Below are positions 25,209 to 33,860 of a stretch of 64,000 nucleotides of DNA, one piece after another. How positions within the stretch are numbered: position 1 is the first letter of the stretch; each line of letters starts with the position of its first letter. This DNA is from Terriglobia bacterium (GTDB taxonomy: Bacteria; Acidobacteriota; Terriglobia; Bryobacterales; UBA6623): contig VXMF01000058.1 of NCBI GenBank assembly GCA_009841225.1, positions 1 to 64,000 on the forward strand. The letters are read 5' to 3'. Position numbers and translations under genes: made by a program. A model generated the notes under the pieces. That model did not search any database. It saw only the letters and a program-made list of their open reading frames with translations, and was not told the DNA's origin.

Positions 25209-26366
25209 CTAGCGATGGGTTTGGTCTCGGTCGTCTAACGACGAAAGATCGGGCAAAGCGCCGCTGATGTGGAGTGCGAGCAAGGGATAAAGCGTGCCGC
25301 TGTAGGTGATGAAATGATATTCGTCCGTATTCAGAGAACGGGTCCACCACCGTCCGGACTGGCGCTGATTGCGGAGCAGCCATTGGACGCCTCGACGGAC
25401 AGCGGGATCCTCAGCGCTGACGCCGGCCTCGCGGAGTACGATCAGGGCCAAGCCCGTCTGGTGACCGTCACTCGGCGGATCGGGGAACTCGGCCTCGCTC
25501 CTGAGCTTTTCAGCCCGGCTTCCATTGCCCCACTGTTCCGGCTTAGCAAAGGTTCGAATGGACCACCCGCCATCAGCCCGCTGCTTCCGTCGGATCATCT
25601 CAAGGATCTCCGCTTTCTCTCCGTCGCCCAGCAAACCTGGCAACCGGGCCGACGCCCACAGGAGAACTACCCGGCCGTAGTCGTGGGGCGCCTCCACCGT
25701 GCGGAAGTAGCCCTTCAGCCGCTCCACCCCGGTCTTCAGCCTCTGGTCGGTCAGGCCCGACAGCCATCCTGGTGCTGCTCCGACCGCCATCGCAGCAACA
25801 GTGGCCTCCTGGAAGGCGCTTGATTCCAGCGGTGGCCAGGAATCAAGAATGGGTGTCCACTCGCCAGTAGGAAGCTGTCTCTCGAACAATTGCTTCAAGG
25901 CGAGGCTCGTTTCGGCGGACAACTGTCCCGAGACGTGCGCATCCCATTCCGCCAGACCGCGGGCGATGTAGATCAAATGTGAGTCGCCCAAGTCCCGACT
26001 TTCTCCGAGTTGCCTGACCCCACCCCGAAGGAGCTTCACGAAGAGTTCGCGAACTTCTTGGCTGGGTTTACCCAAGAGTCCCGAAAGGGAAGGGCGAAGC
26101 GCCAGGTAGGTGCCGTTGGTATGGCACGTGACACACTTTCGGCCTCGAGTCCAGGCAACGGCTCCCTCCTCGATATATTGCGATGCCAGCTCCAGCGAGA
26201 ACTCGTGGCGCATCGGTTCATCGGCCTGAGCTCCAGGGATCCTTATTGATCCGAATTCGTACTGATACTTGAAAGCTTCGGCTCCTCCGGCGACCCAAGC
26301 CAGGGCCAAGAAGAGGGTCATTCCCATACCGGCAGAACCGAGCCGCCGTTTTATTTCTCGTCCCAT
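25209..26366 (-). CDS. secreted alpha/alpha-toroid protein with a haem c motif
   Basis: 385 residues from ATG 26366, chosen because agaggggg lies directly upstream and a signal peptide (MTLFLALAWVAGGAEA) follows. C-V-T-C-H near residue 80 is a single covalent haem site. The remainder has repeating Q/D-x-x-G-x-W/Y motifs (RADGGWSIRTF, HQTGLALIVLREAG, GVQWLLRNQRQSGRWWTRS), typical of the terpenoid cyclase/prenyltransferase toroid. It lacks the DxDD signature of squalene cyclases, so it is probably not a cyclase. It may be a periplasmic redox protein; function unknown. Confidence 0.8.
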   Translation of the reverse strand: MGREIKRRLGSAGMGMTLFLALAWVAGGAEAFKYQYEFGSIRIPGAQADEPMRHEFSLELASQYIEEGAVAWTRGRKCVTCHTNGTYLALRPSLSGLLGKPSQEVRELFVKLLRGGVRQLGESRDLGDSHLIYIARGLAEWDAHVSGQLSAETSLALKQLFERQLPTGEWTPILDSWPPLESSAFQEATVAAMAVGAAPGWLSGLTDQRLKTGVERLKGYFRTVEAPHDYGRVVLLWASARLPGLLGDGEKAEILEMIRRKQRADGGWSIRTFAKPEQWGNGSRAEKLRSEAEFPDPPSDGHQTGLALIVLREAGVSAEDPAVRRGVQWLLRNQRQSGRWWTRSLNTDEYHFITYSGTLYPLLALHISGALPDLSSLDDRDQTHR

Positions 26367-26537
26367 CGCATGCCCCCTCTTATGGAATGACCATTGCCAT
26401 GATACTGAACCCTCTTGTCCCCCGCTTCTTGACAAAACGGGAAGGAGCGTTCACTAGGGACATTCAACGGCTCAGGCAGTACCCCCGGCCCGGCCAGCGT
26501 CGATCCCGACAGCGCCGATCTGCAGCGCCTCGAGTAA

Positions 26538-26810
26538 ACGGCCGCCAATTCCTCCGAGGCGATCCGCCTCGACCCCCACAATTCCCGGCTCTATTTCGAG
26601 CCTGCCGGCGCCCGCTCTGCCCTGAGCCGCCACGAAGAAGCCATCCGCGACTACGACCGGGCAATCCGTCTCGAGCCCGGAGTCCCCTCGGCCTATCTGG
26701 GGCGATGCCACGCCAAGTCCGAACGCGGTCTCCATGATGAGGCCATCGAGGACTATGAACGGGTCATCGACCTAGACTCGGACAATGCCGAGGCTTCAGG
26801 GAAGGAGTGA
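26538..26810 (+). pseudogene. C-terminal fragment of a TPR protein
   Basis: After an in-frame TAA at 26535 the frame encodes SSEAIRLDPHNSRLYFE, HEEAIRDYDRAIRLEP and DEAIEDYERVIDLDSDNAEA, two and a half tetratricopeptide repeats with the canonical spacing, and stops at 26810. There is no start codon or SD, and upstream sequence shows no further repeats. It is most likely the tail of a deleted gene. Confidence 0.65.
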
Positions 26811-27133
26811 GCCACCTCGACACGGCCAGGTTCCGGAATTGAATTGCTCCGCAATGCCCAACCCGATCTTCGACCCACAATCGGTCCCACATTAGAGTCT
26901 GGATACACATCGTAAGACCGTTGGCCACTCGAACATTCGGTTCCCGAGCCAACGCATACCGGCCAGCGGTCGCAGCAGTGCATCGGCCATGCGAGGTCTC
27001 GGGCCAGTACTACTGTGAGGCCGTCGCTTCGAACGTGTTTCCCGAACCGGCTCCAGCTGGTCTGCCGCTTCCGCCGCTTGATGACTCGCGTGCGCGAATG
27101 GATTTGTCCAATCTACGAGCTCATCCGTTGCTC
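26811..27133. other. noncoding gap in a decay zone
   Basis: No gene is recognised. It separates two unrelated gene fragments (TPR, PQQ) and probably consists of eroded coding sequence. Confidence 0.4.
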
Positions 27134-27289
27134 GGCGGCGGTTCCCCGTACCTGTACGCATTCGACAGCGCGACAGGCGCAGAGATCTGGCGCAGCGCAA
27201 CGCCTTTTCCGACGCAAGCGATCCCGATGACATACTGCGCGCGGTTAGGACGGCAGTTCATCGTCGTCAAGTCGGGTTCCGGGTCCTAG
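27134..27289 (+). pseudogene. C-terminal fragment of a PQQ quinoprotein dehydrogenase
   Basis: The frame reads GGGSPYLYAFDSATGAEIW, then TPFPTQAIPMTYCARLGRQF and IVVKSGSGS-stop. This is the final blade of a quinoprotein beta-propeller (G-x-x-x-Y-A-x-D-x-A-T-G-E-x-x-W, then P-M-T-Y-x-x-x-G-R-Q). Nothing upstream supplies the rest of the propeller. It resembles, but is not recently derived from, the two complete PQQ genes at 57 and 60 kb. Confidence 0.7.
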
Positions 27290-27500
27290 GCCGCGCTCGT
27301 CGCGTTCGCGAGACCTCGACAGCCAGACGCACAGTGAAATCGTCGACGAAGGCTCGGCAGACCAAGTCAAGCAGGCTCCGAGTCCTAGGCACGGTCGGGG
27401 TTCGCCCTCGCGCTCTGGTCGGCCTTAGAGCTGCGAATTCCGCAGCCCGGGCACAGTACCATCGCGAGCCGAATCAGGCCATTGCTCGCGACAGACTCGG

Positions 27501-28733
27501 CTACCCGCCGAACACGCGCCCGCGGTGCTGGCCGACAAGCAGTTGGAACAGCCGGTGCGCCATCAGCTCGTGTAGCGTGAGCAACTCCCGGTTTGCTTCC
27601 ACAACGTCATCAACACCGCCGGTGGCTCCCCCGCCAGCTTTGAGAGCTTCGGTGGCTTCGCGCATGACCGGGTCTTCCATGACCTCGCCGGCAATGTTCC
27701 ACAGGGTGATGAAACGGTCCACCGCGCTGGGGAAGCTGACCTTCCAGACTCCGTAGTTCGAGGTGGTCCGGGGGGGCTTGAAGTCGAGGTTGAACGGGCC
27801 TTCGTAGCCGTGCGACCGCAGTAGCACCAGCACGTTCAGCCAATCCAGCGGATTGACCACGCCGATGCCCAGATCCACGTCGTGCTTGAGCGGGTATCCG
27901 TCGTTGATGTCGAAGTGGAACAGCTTCTTGCACAGCAGGGCGCGCGCCAACACCGCCCGCGTCGCGCCGCCCCACATCAATTCGTGCAGGTATTCCGGGT
28001 TCAGGCCAACCATCTCGGGATGGTCCAGCAGGCCGCTGGAGATGAACGCCAGCATGGCGTCACTGCTGGGCAGGATGATCTGCGCCTGCGGCTCGAAGGG
28101 CTTCGCCTCCAAGCAGTGCTTTAGGGCCGGACGGCCCTTGTCGGCGGCCACCTGCAGGTCGCGGGCGCACGCGGCATTCAGCCCGTCGGCGAACCAGCGC
28201 AAGGTCTGGGTCTCATCGATCGCGCCCTGCACCATGTAGCCGAGCGTGCCCGGCCAGTAGACAGCGAAGCTGGCCCCCAGCTCGTGGCCGATCTCGACGG
28301 TGTTCTCGAGCCGCCGCGCCGCATAGCTCCGCACTTCCGGTGCCTCGGCTGCCGCGCTAGCGGCAAAAACCGGATGGAAGAACGTCTCGCAGGTGACCAT
28401 CGAGCACCGCACGCCGTGCTCGTCGAGGGCCTTGTTGATGCGGGCAACCGTCTCCGCTTGGCGGTCCGTGAACAGGTCGTTGGTGTCGATGACGTCAGTG
28501 TCGTGAGTCGTCCAGCAGGGAATGCCGATCTCGCCAAGGTGGCGAATCACTTCCTCGAAGCTCACTGGTTCTCGGGTGGGAGCGTGGAAGAGGGCCTGGC
28601 CCTCGTACGCGCCAGCCCATTGCGGTCCGCTGATGTAATACTTGCGGCGCTGTTCGGGGCTGTAGCTTCCGCCCGAAAGTTGCATCAGGCGGTCGGTCAA
28701 TGAGCGCTGTTCGGCTTGGGGAGTAGAAGACAT
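27501..28733 (-). CDS. xylose isomerase homologue
   Basis: 410 residues, TIM barrel. The catalytic and metal sites of class I (actinobacterial-type) xylose isomerases are kept: WTTHDTDVIDTNDL, CLEAKPFEPQ (Glu and Lys), GLNPEYLHE (Glu and His), FHFDINDGYPLKHDVDLGIG (three Asp) and FNLDFKPPRT. Length and motifs predict interconversion of an aldose and a ketose with two divalent metals; xylose is the default substrate but other sugars are possible. It is a single gene with no xylulokinase nearby. Confidence 0.85.
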   Translation of the reverse strand: MSSTPQAEQRSLTDRLMQLSGGSYSPEQRRKYYISGPQWAGAYEGQALFHAPTREPVSFEEVIRHLGEIGIPCWTTHDTDVIDTNDLFTDRQAETVARINKALDEHGVRCSMVTCETFFHPVFAASAAAEAPEVRSYAARRLENTVEIGHELGASFAVYWPGTLGYMVQGAIDETQTLRWFADGLNAACARDLQVAADKGRPALKHCLEAKPFEPQAQIILPSSDAMLAFISSGLLDHPEMVGLNPEYLHELMWGGATRAVLARALLCKKLFHFDINDGYPLKHDVDLGIGVVNPLDWLNVLVLLRSHGYEGPFNLDFKPPRTTSNYGVWKVSFPSAVDRFITLWNIAGEVMEDPVMREATEALKAGGGATGGVDDVVEANRELLTLHELMAHRLFQLLVGQHRGRVFGG

Positions 28734-28862
28734 TGAACCCAGTAGAACGCCCCGCAGTCAGGCAAGTCAAGCTCAAGCGCGCGACGATCTTGGCGCCCTG
28801 CGGGAACACCCTCTCGGGACCCGCGCTACCTAGGCCGGCACGCTAGCTCGAGTGCCAGCTCG

Positions 28863-29468
28863 TCAGGGCTTGGTGCGAGACGAGTCCGCCCCGAACGCTG
28901 CCCCGCGGAGCAGGCGCATCGGCTTCCTCAGCAGCATGTCGAATAGCTGCGGCGCCACTTGGAAGATGTCGGTAAGAAACGGTCTCGCCCCGTGGCCCAC
29001 GACCAGCACGTCGCGCCGGTGCAATAGGTAGTTCAGGCCGGTCGTGGCGACGGAGAACGCCACAGACACAGCCACGCTCTCGGTCAGCCTATCCGTCCCG
29101 CGGACCCAATGGACGACGAATTCGATGCCATGGCCCATAGCTGGCAGCACCGCCATCACGACGGCGCTGGCCACCCACGCCGGTTCGACACGGCGGAAGG
29201 ACTGTGACATTGCTGCCAAGGTGCCGACCATCGGGGCTCGGTAGAAGAGCTCGGTCACGGCGGCGGACACTGCGCTGTTCCAACTGGCAGTCAGGTTCAC
29301 CGTGAAGAAGATGGTCGTGCGCAGGCACGCGCTGATCACGGCGGCTTTCCAGTTCCAGTTGCGGACCAGTCGATCCACCGGATGCCGGAAGATATCCGCA
29401 ATAGCACCGCCCAGGGTTGTCGCCAGAGGCCGGCCGCCGGCGGCAGGGTTCGGCTTGTCTGAATCCAT
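28863..29468 (-). CDS. membrane protein of unknown function
   Basis: 201 residues from ATG 29468; a GTG extension to 29543 is Arg/Pro-rich and unlikely. Four hydrophobic stretches are seen (WKAAVISACLRTTIFFTVNL, MVGTLAAMSQ, WVASAVVMAVLPAMGHGIEF, SVAVSVAFSVATTGLNYLL). A cytoplasmic tail follows. No family is recognised. It lies between the xylose isomerase and the multihaem cytochrome, both on the same strand, but gaps of over 100 bases do not prove an operon. Confidence 0.6.
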   Translation of the reverse strand: MDSDKPNPAAGGRPLATTLGGAIADIFRHPVDRLVRNWNWKAAVISACLRTTIFFTVNLTASWNSAVSAAVTELFYRAPMVGTLAAMSQSFRRVEPAWVASAVVMAVLPAMGHGIEFVVHWVRGTDRLTESVAVSVAFSVATTGLNYLLHRRDVLVVGHGARPFLTDIFQVAPQLFDMLLRKPMRLLRGAAFGADSSRTKP

Positions 29469-29580
29469 GCGGGGGGGCGCGGCTCGGAAAGTCCCGGCCG
29501 GCCCGCGCACTGGGCGAGACCGTGCAGGGAAGCTGCTTACCACATCATCGCAGCAGACAGATACGGCGGGCGAGCCGACT

Positions 29581-30114
29581 CTATTGGCCTAAGTCGTGAC
29601 ACAAGAAGCACTCGTTGGAGACCTGGCGCTCCGCGTGACAGTTCATGCAAGCCACCATGTTGGTCGAGACTTCCTGCATCAGCACCTGCCTCTCCTGCAC
29701 CGGTCCGTGGCAATCGGCGCAAGCCAGATCCGCCTTGGCGTGCTCGGCATGGCTGAAGAAGACGAAATCCGGCACCCGATAGGCCCGCTCCCACGGGATC
29801 TTGCTACCCGCTGGCAGGGCGGCGAGCTGTCGCACGGCGGGCCTGTCTGGGGCAATCGCCTGGTGGCACTGCATGCATTGGTCGCGGTCCGGCAGGCCGG
29901 CCCGGGAATTGGCGGTCGCGCCGGCATGGCAATCGGCACACGCCATCCGATTCTGCATGTGCAGCCGATGGTCGAAGGGAATCGGCTGGGGCCCGACCTG
30001 CCTAGGCAGGTCCTCTGCCGGGGGCTCGTAGGCCGGCGCTTGGCCCGAGCCGGGCCACGTCGCCAGCGCCGCCAGCGCGATGGCCAGCCCCGGCGCTCTT
30101 CGCTCCAAGCGCAT
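29581..30114 (-). CDS. pentahaem c-type cytochrome
   Basis: 177 residues from ATG 30114, eight bases after the ThDP enzyme's stop, so probably cotranscribed. A signal peptide (LAIALAALATWPGSGQAPA) directs it to the periplasm. Five CxxCH sites are present: CADCHAG, CMQCHQA, CADCHGP, CMNCHAE, CFLCHDL, with several extra His (DHRLHMQ, SHAEHAK) as likely second axial ligands. The pattern is that of small class III/c7-like multihaem carriers. Electron partners are not identified. Confidence 0.88.
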   Translation of the reverse strand: MRLERRAPGLAIALAALATWPGSGQAPAYEPPAEDLPRQVGPQPIPFDHRLHMQNRMACADCHAGATANSRAGLPDRDQCMQCHQAIAPDRPAVRQLAALPAGSKIPWERAYRVPDFVFFSHAEHAKADLACADCHGPVQERQVLMQEVSTNMVACMNCHAERQVSNECFLCHDLGQ

Positions 30115-30121
30115 GTCGGGG

Positions 30122-31792
30122 CTAGCTCGTTCGTTGTGCGAGCTGACTGCGGGTGTAAGGCGAGCCCAAACCCGCGATCTCGACGTTGACCAAGAACGGC
30201 TTTTCGCTGCGGAACGCCCGGTCAAACACGTCCGCCAGCTGATCCCTTGACGTCACGTGGGCGCCGTCGCCACCGAACCCCTTCATGACCAAGTCGTAGC
30301 GAGTGTTCCTCAGTTCACAAGCGACCGTGGGCGAGCCGGGGTAGAAGCCCTCCTGCAGTTCGCGCTCAACTCCCCAGCCGGCGTCGTTCCCGACGATGAT
30401 GACGAGCGGCAATCCAAAGCGTACGGCCGTGTCGAGCTCGCCGATGTAGAACCCAAGCGATCCATCACCGGTGATGACCACGGATTTCGAATTGGGCCGC
30501 AGGATCTGGGCGCTGAGACCGATCGGAAGGCCGACGCCCAAGCCGGCCAAGGAGCCGAGCCGCATCCAACGGCCTGGCTGGCGGGCTGAAAGCATGTAGC
30601 GGCCCCAATGGACGAAATCCCCCCCGTCCCAGCAGATCGTTGCATCGGACGGAAGTTTCTCCCTCAATACCTCATAGACGTGAAGCGAGTGCATGGGAGA
30701 GCGCGGCTCGGCCATTTCGGCCGCGACCTTGGCCGCGTATTCGTCGCAGCCACGCCGCACTTCGGCCAGCCAGACGGAGCGATCCGGCGCGGCCCTCTCC
30801 GCCAATGCCTCGTTGAAGGCAGCCAGCGTGGTCTTGGCGTCGGCCAGGATACCGACTTCCAACGACCGGTTCAGGCCCAGCTCGGTGCCGCTGAGATCGA
30901 TCTGGACAGTCTTGGTTCCGTCCCCGAACAGCTGCGAACCGCCCATGCGGAGGCCATAGTCCATGCGCTTGCCGACGACAAAGACCAGATCAGCCTTGCG
31001 CAGGGCGTTGATGACACCGGGATTGATGGTGGAATCGGCGTAGCCGAAGCAAAGTGGGTGTTCGTCCGAAACCATCCCGCGGGCCAAGGTGGTGGTGAAC
31101 AACGGCGCGTTGACCGCTTCAACGAACGCTCGGAGCTCTTCCTCGGCCCCGGACCAATACGCCCCCGAGCCAGCGACGACGGCGGGGCGCTCGCAGGCGG
31201 CGAGCAGGTCCATGACGCGGTCGAGGTCCGCGCTGGCAGGCTCGCTCCGCAGGATTTCGATGCGCTCGCCGGGTATTGGCGCGTGCTTCTCGTTCCGCTC
31301 GGTGAACAGATCGACCGGAATGCTCAGGTGGGCCACTCCGGGCCGGCCGTGCAGCATCTCCAGGAACGCGCGCTGCACGTGGAAAGGTATCTGGCCCGAA
31401 CGGGCCGGCACGGCGGCGTACTTGGCAATGCCCTGCACCAGCTTGAGCTGATCCATGTCCTGGAAGGCGTAGCGGTCGCGCGCTCCGGAATCACTCATGC
31501 CGCTGACGGCAAGCATCGGCACGGCCGTGGCGTTGGCAGTGGCTACGCCGGTGATGGAGTTCGTGTGCCCGGGTGCGCCGGTCACCATCGAAACGCCCGG
31601 CGTGCGCGCAAGGCGGCTCCATCCGTCCGCCATGTGCACCGCCGCAGATTCGTGGCGCGTGTCATAGATCGACATCCCGTCACGCGCGGCGACCTTGAGC
31701 ACGTCGTTGAGATGGTCCCCCACGAGCGTGAAGATGTTCTCAACACCTTGGCTGCGCAGGCTCCGGACGAATAGCTCCGATCCCGTAGGCAT
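30122..31792 (-). CDS. thiamine-diphosphate enzyme of the acetolactate synthase family
   Basis: 556 residues with the three-domain layout of the POX/ALS superfamily. The N-terminal Pyr domain has the catalytic Glu in DTRHESAAVHMADGW and the GAPGHTNSITG loop. The PP domain has the ThDP motif GDGSLGFYIGELDTAVRF ending with NDAGWG. Related enzymes are acetolactate synthase, benzoylformate decarboxylase and oxalyl-CoA decarboxylase; the substrate cannot be settled. No ilvN-type regulatory subunit is adjacent, so anabolic ALS is unlikely. It is followed by the pentahaem cytochrome. Confidence 0.87.
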   Translation of the reverse strand: MPTGSELFVRSLRSQGVENIFTLVGDHLNDVLKVAARDGMSIYDTRHESAAVHMADGWSRLARTPGVSMVTGAPGHTNSITGVATANATAVPMLAVSGMSDSGARDRYAFQDMDQLKLVQGIAKYAAVPARSGQIPFHVQRAFLEMLHGRPGVAHLSIPVDLFTERNEKHAPIPGERIEILRSEPASADLDRVMDLLAACERPAVVAGSGAYWSGAEEELRAFVEAVNAPLFTTTLARGMVSDEHPLCFGYADSTINPGVINALRKADLVFVVGKRMDYGLRMGGSQLFGDGTKTVQIDLSGTELGLNRSLEVGILADAKTTLAAFNEALAERAAPDRSVWLAEVRRGCDEYAAKVAAEMAEPRSPMHSLHVYEVLREKLPSDATICWDGGDFVHWGRYMLSARQPGRWMRLGSLAGLGVGLPIGLSAQILRPNSKSVVITGDGSLGFYIGELDTAVRFGLPLVIIVGNDAGWGVERELQEGFYPGSPTVACELRNTRYDLVMKGFGGDGAHVTSRDQLADVFDRAFRSEKPFLVNVEIAGLGSPYTRSQLAQRTS

Positions 31793-31868
31793 GACCTAGC
31801 AGCATACTACTTCGCATCCTGCTTCCTTAGCCGCGGTCGAGTGGACACACGGGTGCGCTCCCATCCGC

Positions 31869-31897
31869 TTGAAGCTTGGGTCAAGCATCGTTACGAT
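31869..31897 (+). promoter_or_regulatory. probable promoter of pdxST
   Basis: TTGAAG at 31869-31874, a 17-base spacer, then TACGAT at 31892-31897: four of six matches in each hexamer. The pdxS ATG is 50 bases further, with SD gagagagg. Confidence 0.35.
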
Positions 31898-31947
31898 GAG
31901 ATCAGTACCCGCGTTCGACGCCCGACACGCGGGAGAGAGGCAGCAGC

Positions 31948-32832
31948 ATGTTCCTCACGGACGAATTTCGGCTCAAGGTCGGCTTGGCGGAGCAGCTTAA
32001 GGGCGGCGTGATCATGGACGTCACCGATGCGAGCCAGGCTCACATCGCCCAGGAAGCAGGTGCCGTAGCCGTGATGGCTCTCGAGCGAGTCCCGGCCGAC
32101 ATCCGCAAGGAAGGCGGCGTGGCGCGCATGGCCAACATCGAGAAGATGCGCGAGATCATGGAAGCCGTCTCGATACCGGTGATGGCCAAGGCGCGAATCG
32201 GGCACTTTGCCGAGGCCATGGTGCTGCAGGCGCTCAAGGTCGACTACATCGACGAAAGCGAAGTCCTCACGCCTGCCGACGAAGAGCACCACATTGACAA
32301 GCACGGCTTCAAGGCCCCGTTCGTCTGCGGAGCGCGCAACCTCGGCGAAGCGCTGCGCCGCATTGCCGAGGGCGCGGCAATGATCCGCACCAAGGGCGAA
32401 GCGGGCTCGGGCAACGTGGTCGAGGCGGTTCGCCACATGCGCGCCATCCGCCAGCAGATCAAGCATCTGACGGTCACGGGCCGCGATGAGCTGCCGCGCA
32501 TGGCCAAGGACCTGCAGGCGCCGATGGAACTGGTGGAATGGGTCTCTCGCGAAGGCCGGCTCCCGGTCCCGAACTTTTCCGCAGGGGGCATCGCCACCCC
32601 GGCCGACGCTGCCTTGGTGATGAGCCTTGGCGCAGAAGCCGTGTTCGTCGGTTCGGGCGTGTTCAAGTCACAAGATCCGGAACGCCGGGCGGCCTCTATC
32701 GTCAAGGCGACGACTTTCTTCAGCGACCCCGAGAAACTCCTAGAGTCCTGCGCGGATCTCGGCGAGCCGATGCCCGGCCTCGATGTGGCAAGCCTTGACG
32801 AAGGCGAGCTGCTGCAGACGCGTGGCTGGTAG
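31948..32832 (+). CDS. pdxS: pyridoxal 5'-phosphate synthase lyase subunit
   Basis: 294 residues, full length. GGVIMDVTDASQAHIAQEAG, AVMALERVPADIRKEGGVAR and VMAKARIGHFAEAMVLQALK hold the Schiff-base lysines. IDESEVLTPADEEHHIDK and IRTKGEAGSGNVVEAVRHMR complete the phosphate and ribose-5-phosphate sites. PdxS makes PLP from ribose 5-phosphate, glyceraldehyde 3-phosphate and ammonia that is delivered by PdxT, which is encoded next. Its presence shows the deoxyxylulose-5-phosphate-independent B6 route. Confidence 0.98.
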   Translation: MFLTDEFRLKVGLAEQLKGGVIMDVTDASQAHIAQEAGAVAVMALERVPADIRKEGGVARMANIEKMREIMEAVSIPVMAKARIGHFAEAMVLQALKVDYIDESEVLTPADEEHHIDKHGFKAPFVCGARNLGEALRRIAEGAAMIRTKGEAGSGNVVEAVRHMRAIRQQIKHLTVTGRDELPRMAKDLQAPMELVEWVSREGRLPVPNFSAGGIATPADAALVMSLGAEAVFVGSGVFKSQDPERRAASIVKATTFFSDPEKLLESCADLGEPMPGLDVASLDEGELLQTRGW

Positions 32833-32895
32833 CTCGAACCAGTGCGCTAGCGCAGGGCCCGGCTGCGGCCAGCCCAGCCGTCCGCGAGCGCCGCG

Positions 32896-33480
32896 ATGAA
32901 GATAGGGGTACTGGCCCTGCAGGGCGACTTCGAGGCTCACTCGCAACGGCTGGCCGAGCTCGGCGCCGAGCCCGTCGAGATGCGCTACGCGAGCCAACTG
33001 CGCAAAGTCCAGGGCCTAATCTTGCCCGGTGGCGAGAGTTCGACCAACATCATCCTGCTCGAGCGGGAGGGGCTCTGGGACGAGCTGCTCGAATTCGCCC
33101 GAGAGAAGCCGATCCTAGGCACTTGCGCCGGCGCGATCCTGCTGGCGAGCCACGTCTCGAACCCGCCACAGCCGTCGCTGGCCGCAATGGACATGTCGGT
33201 CGAGCGGAACGCCTACGGCCGCCAAGTGGACAGTTCGATCCGCACCATCGAGCCGGAGCCCGAATTCGCCGAGCGCACCGCGAGCGGATCGCTGGAAGCT
33301 GTCTTCATCCGCGCTCCGATCATCCGTTCGATCGGACCGCAGGCCAAGCCCCTGCTGCGCGACGGGGAAGAGCCGATCCTGGTCGAGCAGGGCTTGCACT
33401 TGGCGGCCACGTTCCATCCGGAACTGACGGCCGACACGCGCCTGCACAAGCTGTTCCTCGACAAGGTGCGCTCGACCTGA
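32896..33480 (+). CDS. pdxT: pyridoxal 5'-phosphate synthase glutaminase subunit
   Basis: 194 residues. It is a class I glutamine amidotransferase: LPGGESSTNIIL forms the oxyanion region, PILGTCAGAILLA carries the nucleophilic Cys, and the C-terminal LHLAATFHPELTADTRLHKL gives the His-Glu pair. The family marker NAYGRQVDSS is intact. It supplies ammonia to PdxS through a channel. It starts 63 bases after pdxS. Confidence 0.98.
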   Translation: MKIGVLALQGDFEAHSQRLAELGAEPVEMRYASQLRKVQGLILPGGESSTNIILLEREGLWDELLEFAREKPILGTCAGAILLASHVSNPPQPSLAAMDMSVERNAYGRQVDSSIRTIEPEPEFAERTASGSLEAVFIRAPIIRSIGPQAKPLLRDGEEPILVEQGLHLAATFHPELTADTRLHKLFLDKVRST

Positions 33481-33522
33481 AGCGGTCTCGCGGCCTAGGC
33501 CAAGCTGGTACGATACCTGCGC

Positions 33523-33834
33523 ATGCCACTGTTGAAGAACCTCATCGGCACCGCGGTGCGCAAGGTGGCGTCCGATCCCCGCGTGCGCCAGGCGGCCAAG
33601 GACGTCTTCGAGGAGAAAATCAAGCCCACCGCCCAGGCTACCTGGGAGAAGGCCAAGCCGGAAATCGAAGAAAAGTGGGAGCAGGCGAAGCCGAAAATGG
33701 AAGAGGCCTGGGCCAAGACCAAGCCTGCGGTCGCCGAGGCCACCAAGAAAGCGGCATCCGAGGCGGGCAAGCTAGCAAATCAAGTGAAGCGCGAAGTCCA
33801 ATCAAGGGCCGCCCAGAAGGACACGCAAAGCTGA
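33523..33834 (+). CDS. small charged helical protein
   Basis: 103 residues, rich in Ala, Lys and Glu. The centre has three near-repeats of about 11-13 residues: TWEKAKPEIEEK, WEQAKPKMEEA, WAKTKPAVAEA, each with W, K and P at the same positions. The whole sequence would form amphipathic helices and has no signal peptide. It resembles LEA/apolipoprotein-type coiled proteins in composition only. Frame and periodicity make it likely to be real. Its stop lies 26 bases before the HemW-like gene. Confidence 0.6.
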   Translation: MPLLKNLIGTAVRKVASDPRVRQAAKDVFEEKIKPTAQATWEKAKPEIEEKWEQAKPKMEEAWAKTKPAVAEATKKAASEAGKLANQVKREVQSRAAQKDTQS

Positions 33835-33860
33835 GCGAGCACACGTCGAGGAGCCAGACC

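Noticed and set aside
24811..25383. A minus-strand frame across the gap 25006-25208 with plausible protein-like sequence (LRLYLGDHTALASNLAEEP)
   Set aside because: It overlaps the HNH gene and the toroid gene out of frame on both sides. It may be a fragment of a lost gene, but I could not name a family or place a start.
30608..31774. A 388-codon plus-strand open frame opposite the ThDP enzyme
   Set aside because: It is an antisense shadow; the minus frame carries the ThDP motif and all family marks.
33123..33860. 5' extension of the HemW-like frame over pdxT and the small helical protein
   Set aside because: Those 246 codons are out of frame with two real genes; the HemW motifs begin only after the GTG at 33861, which has a good SD.
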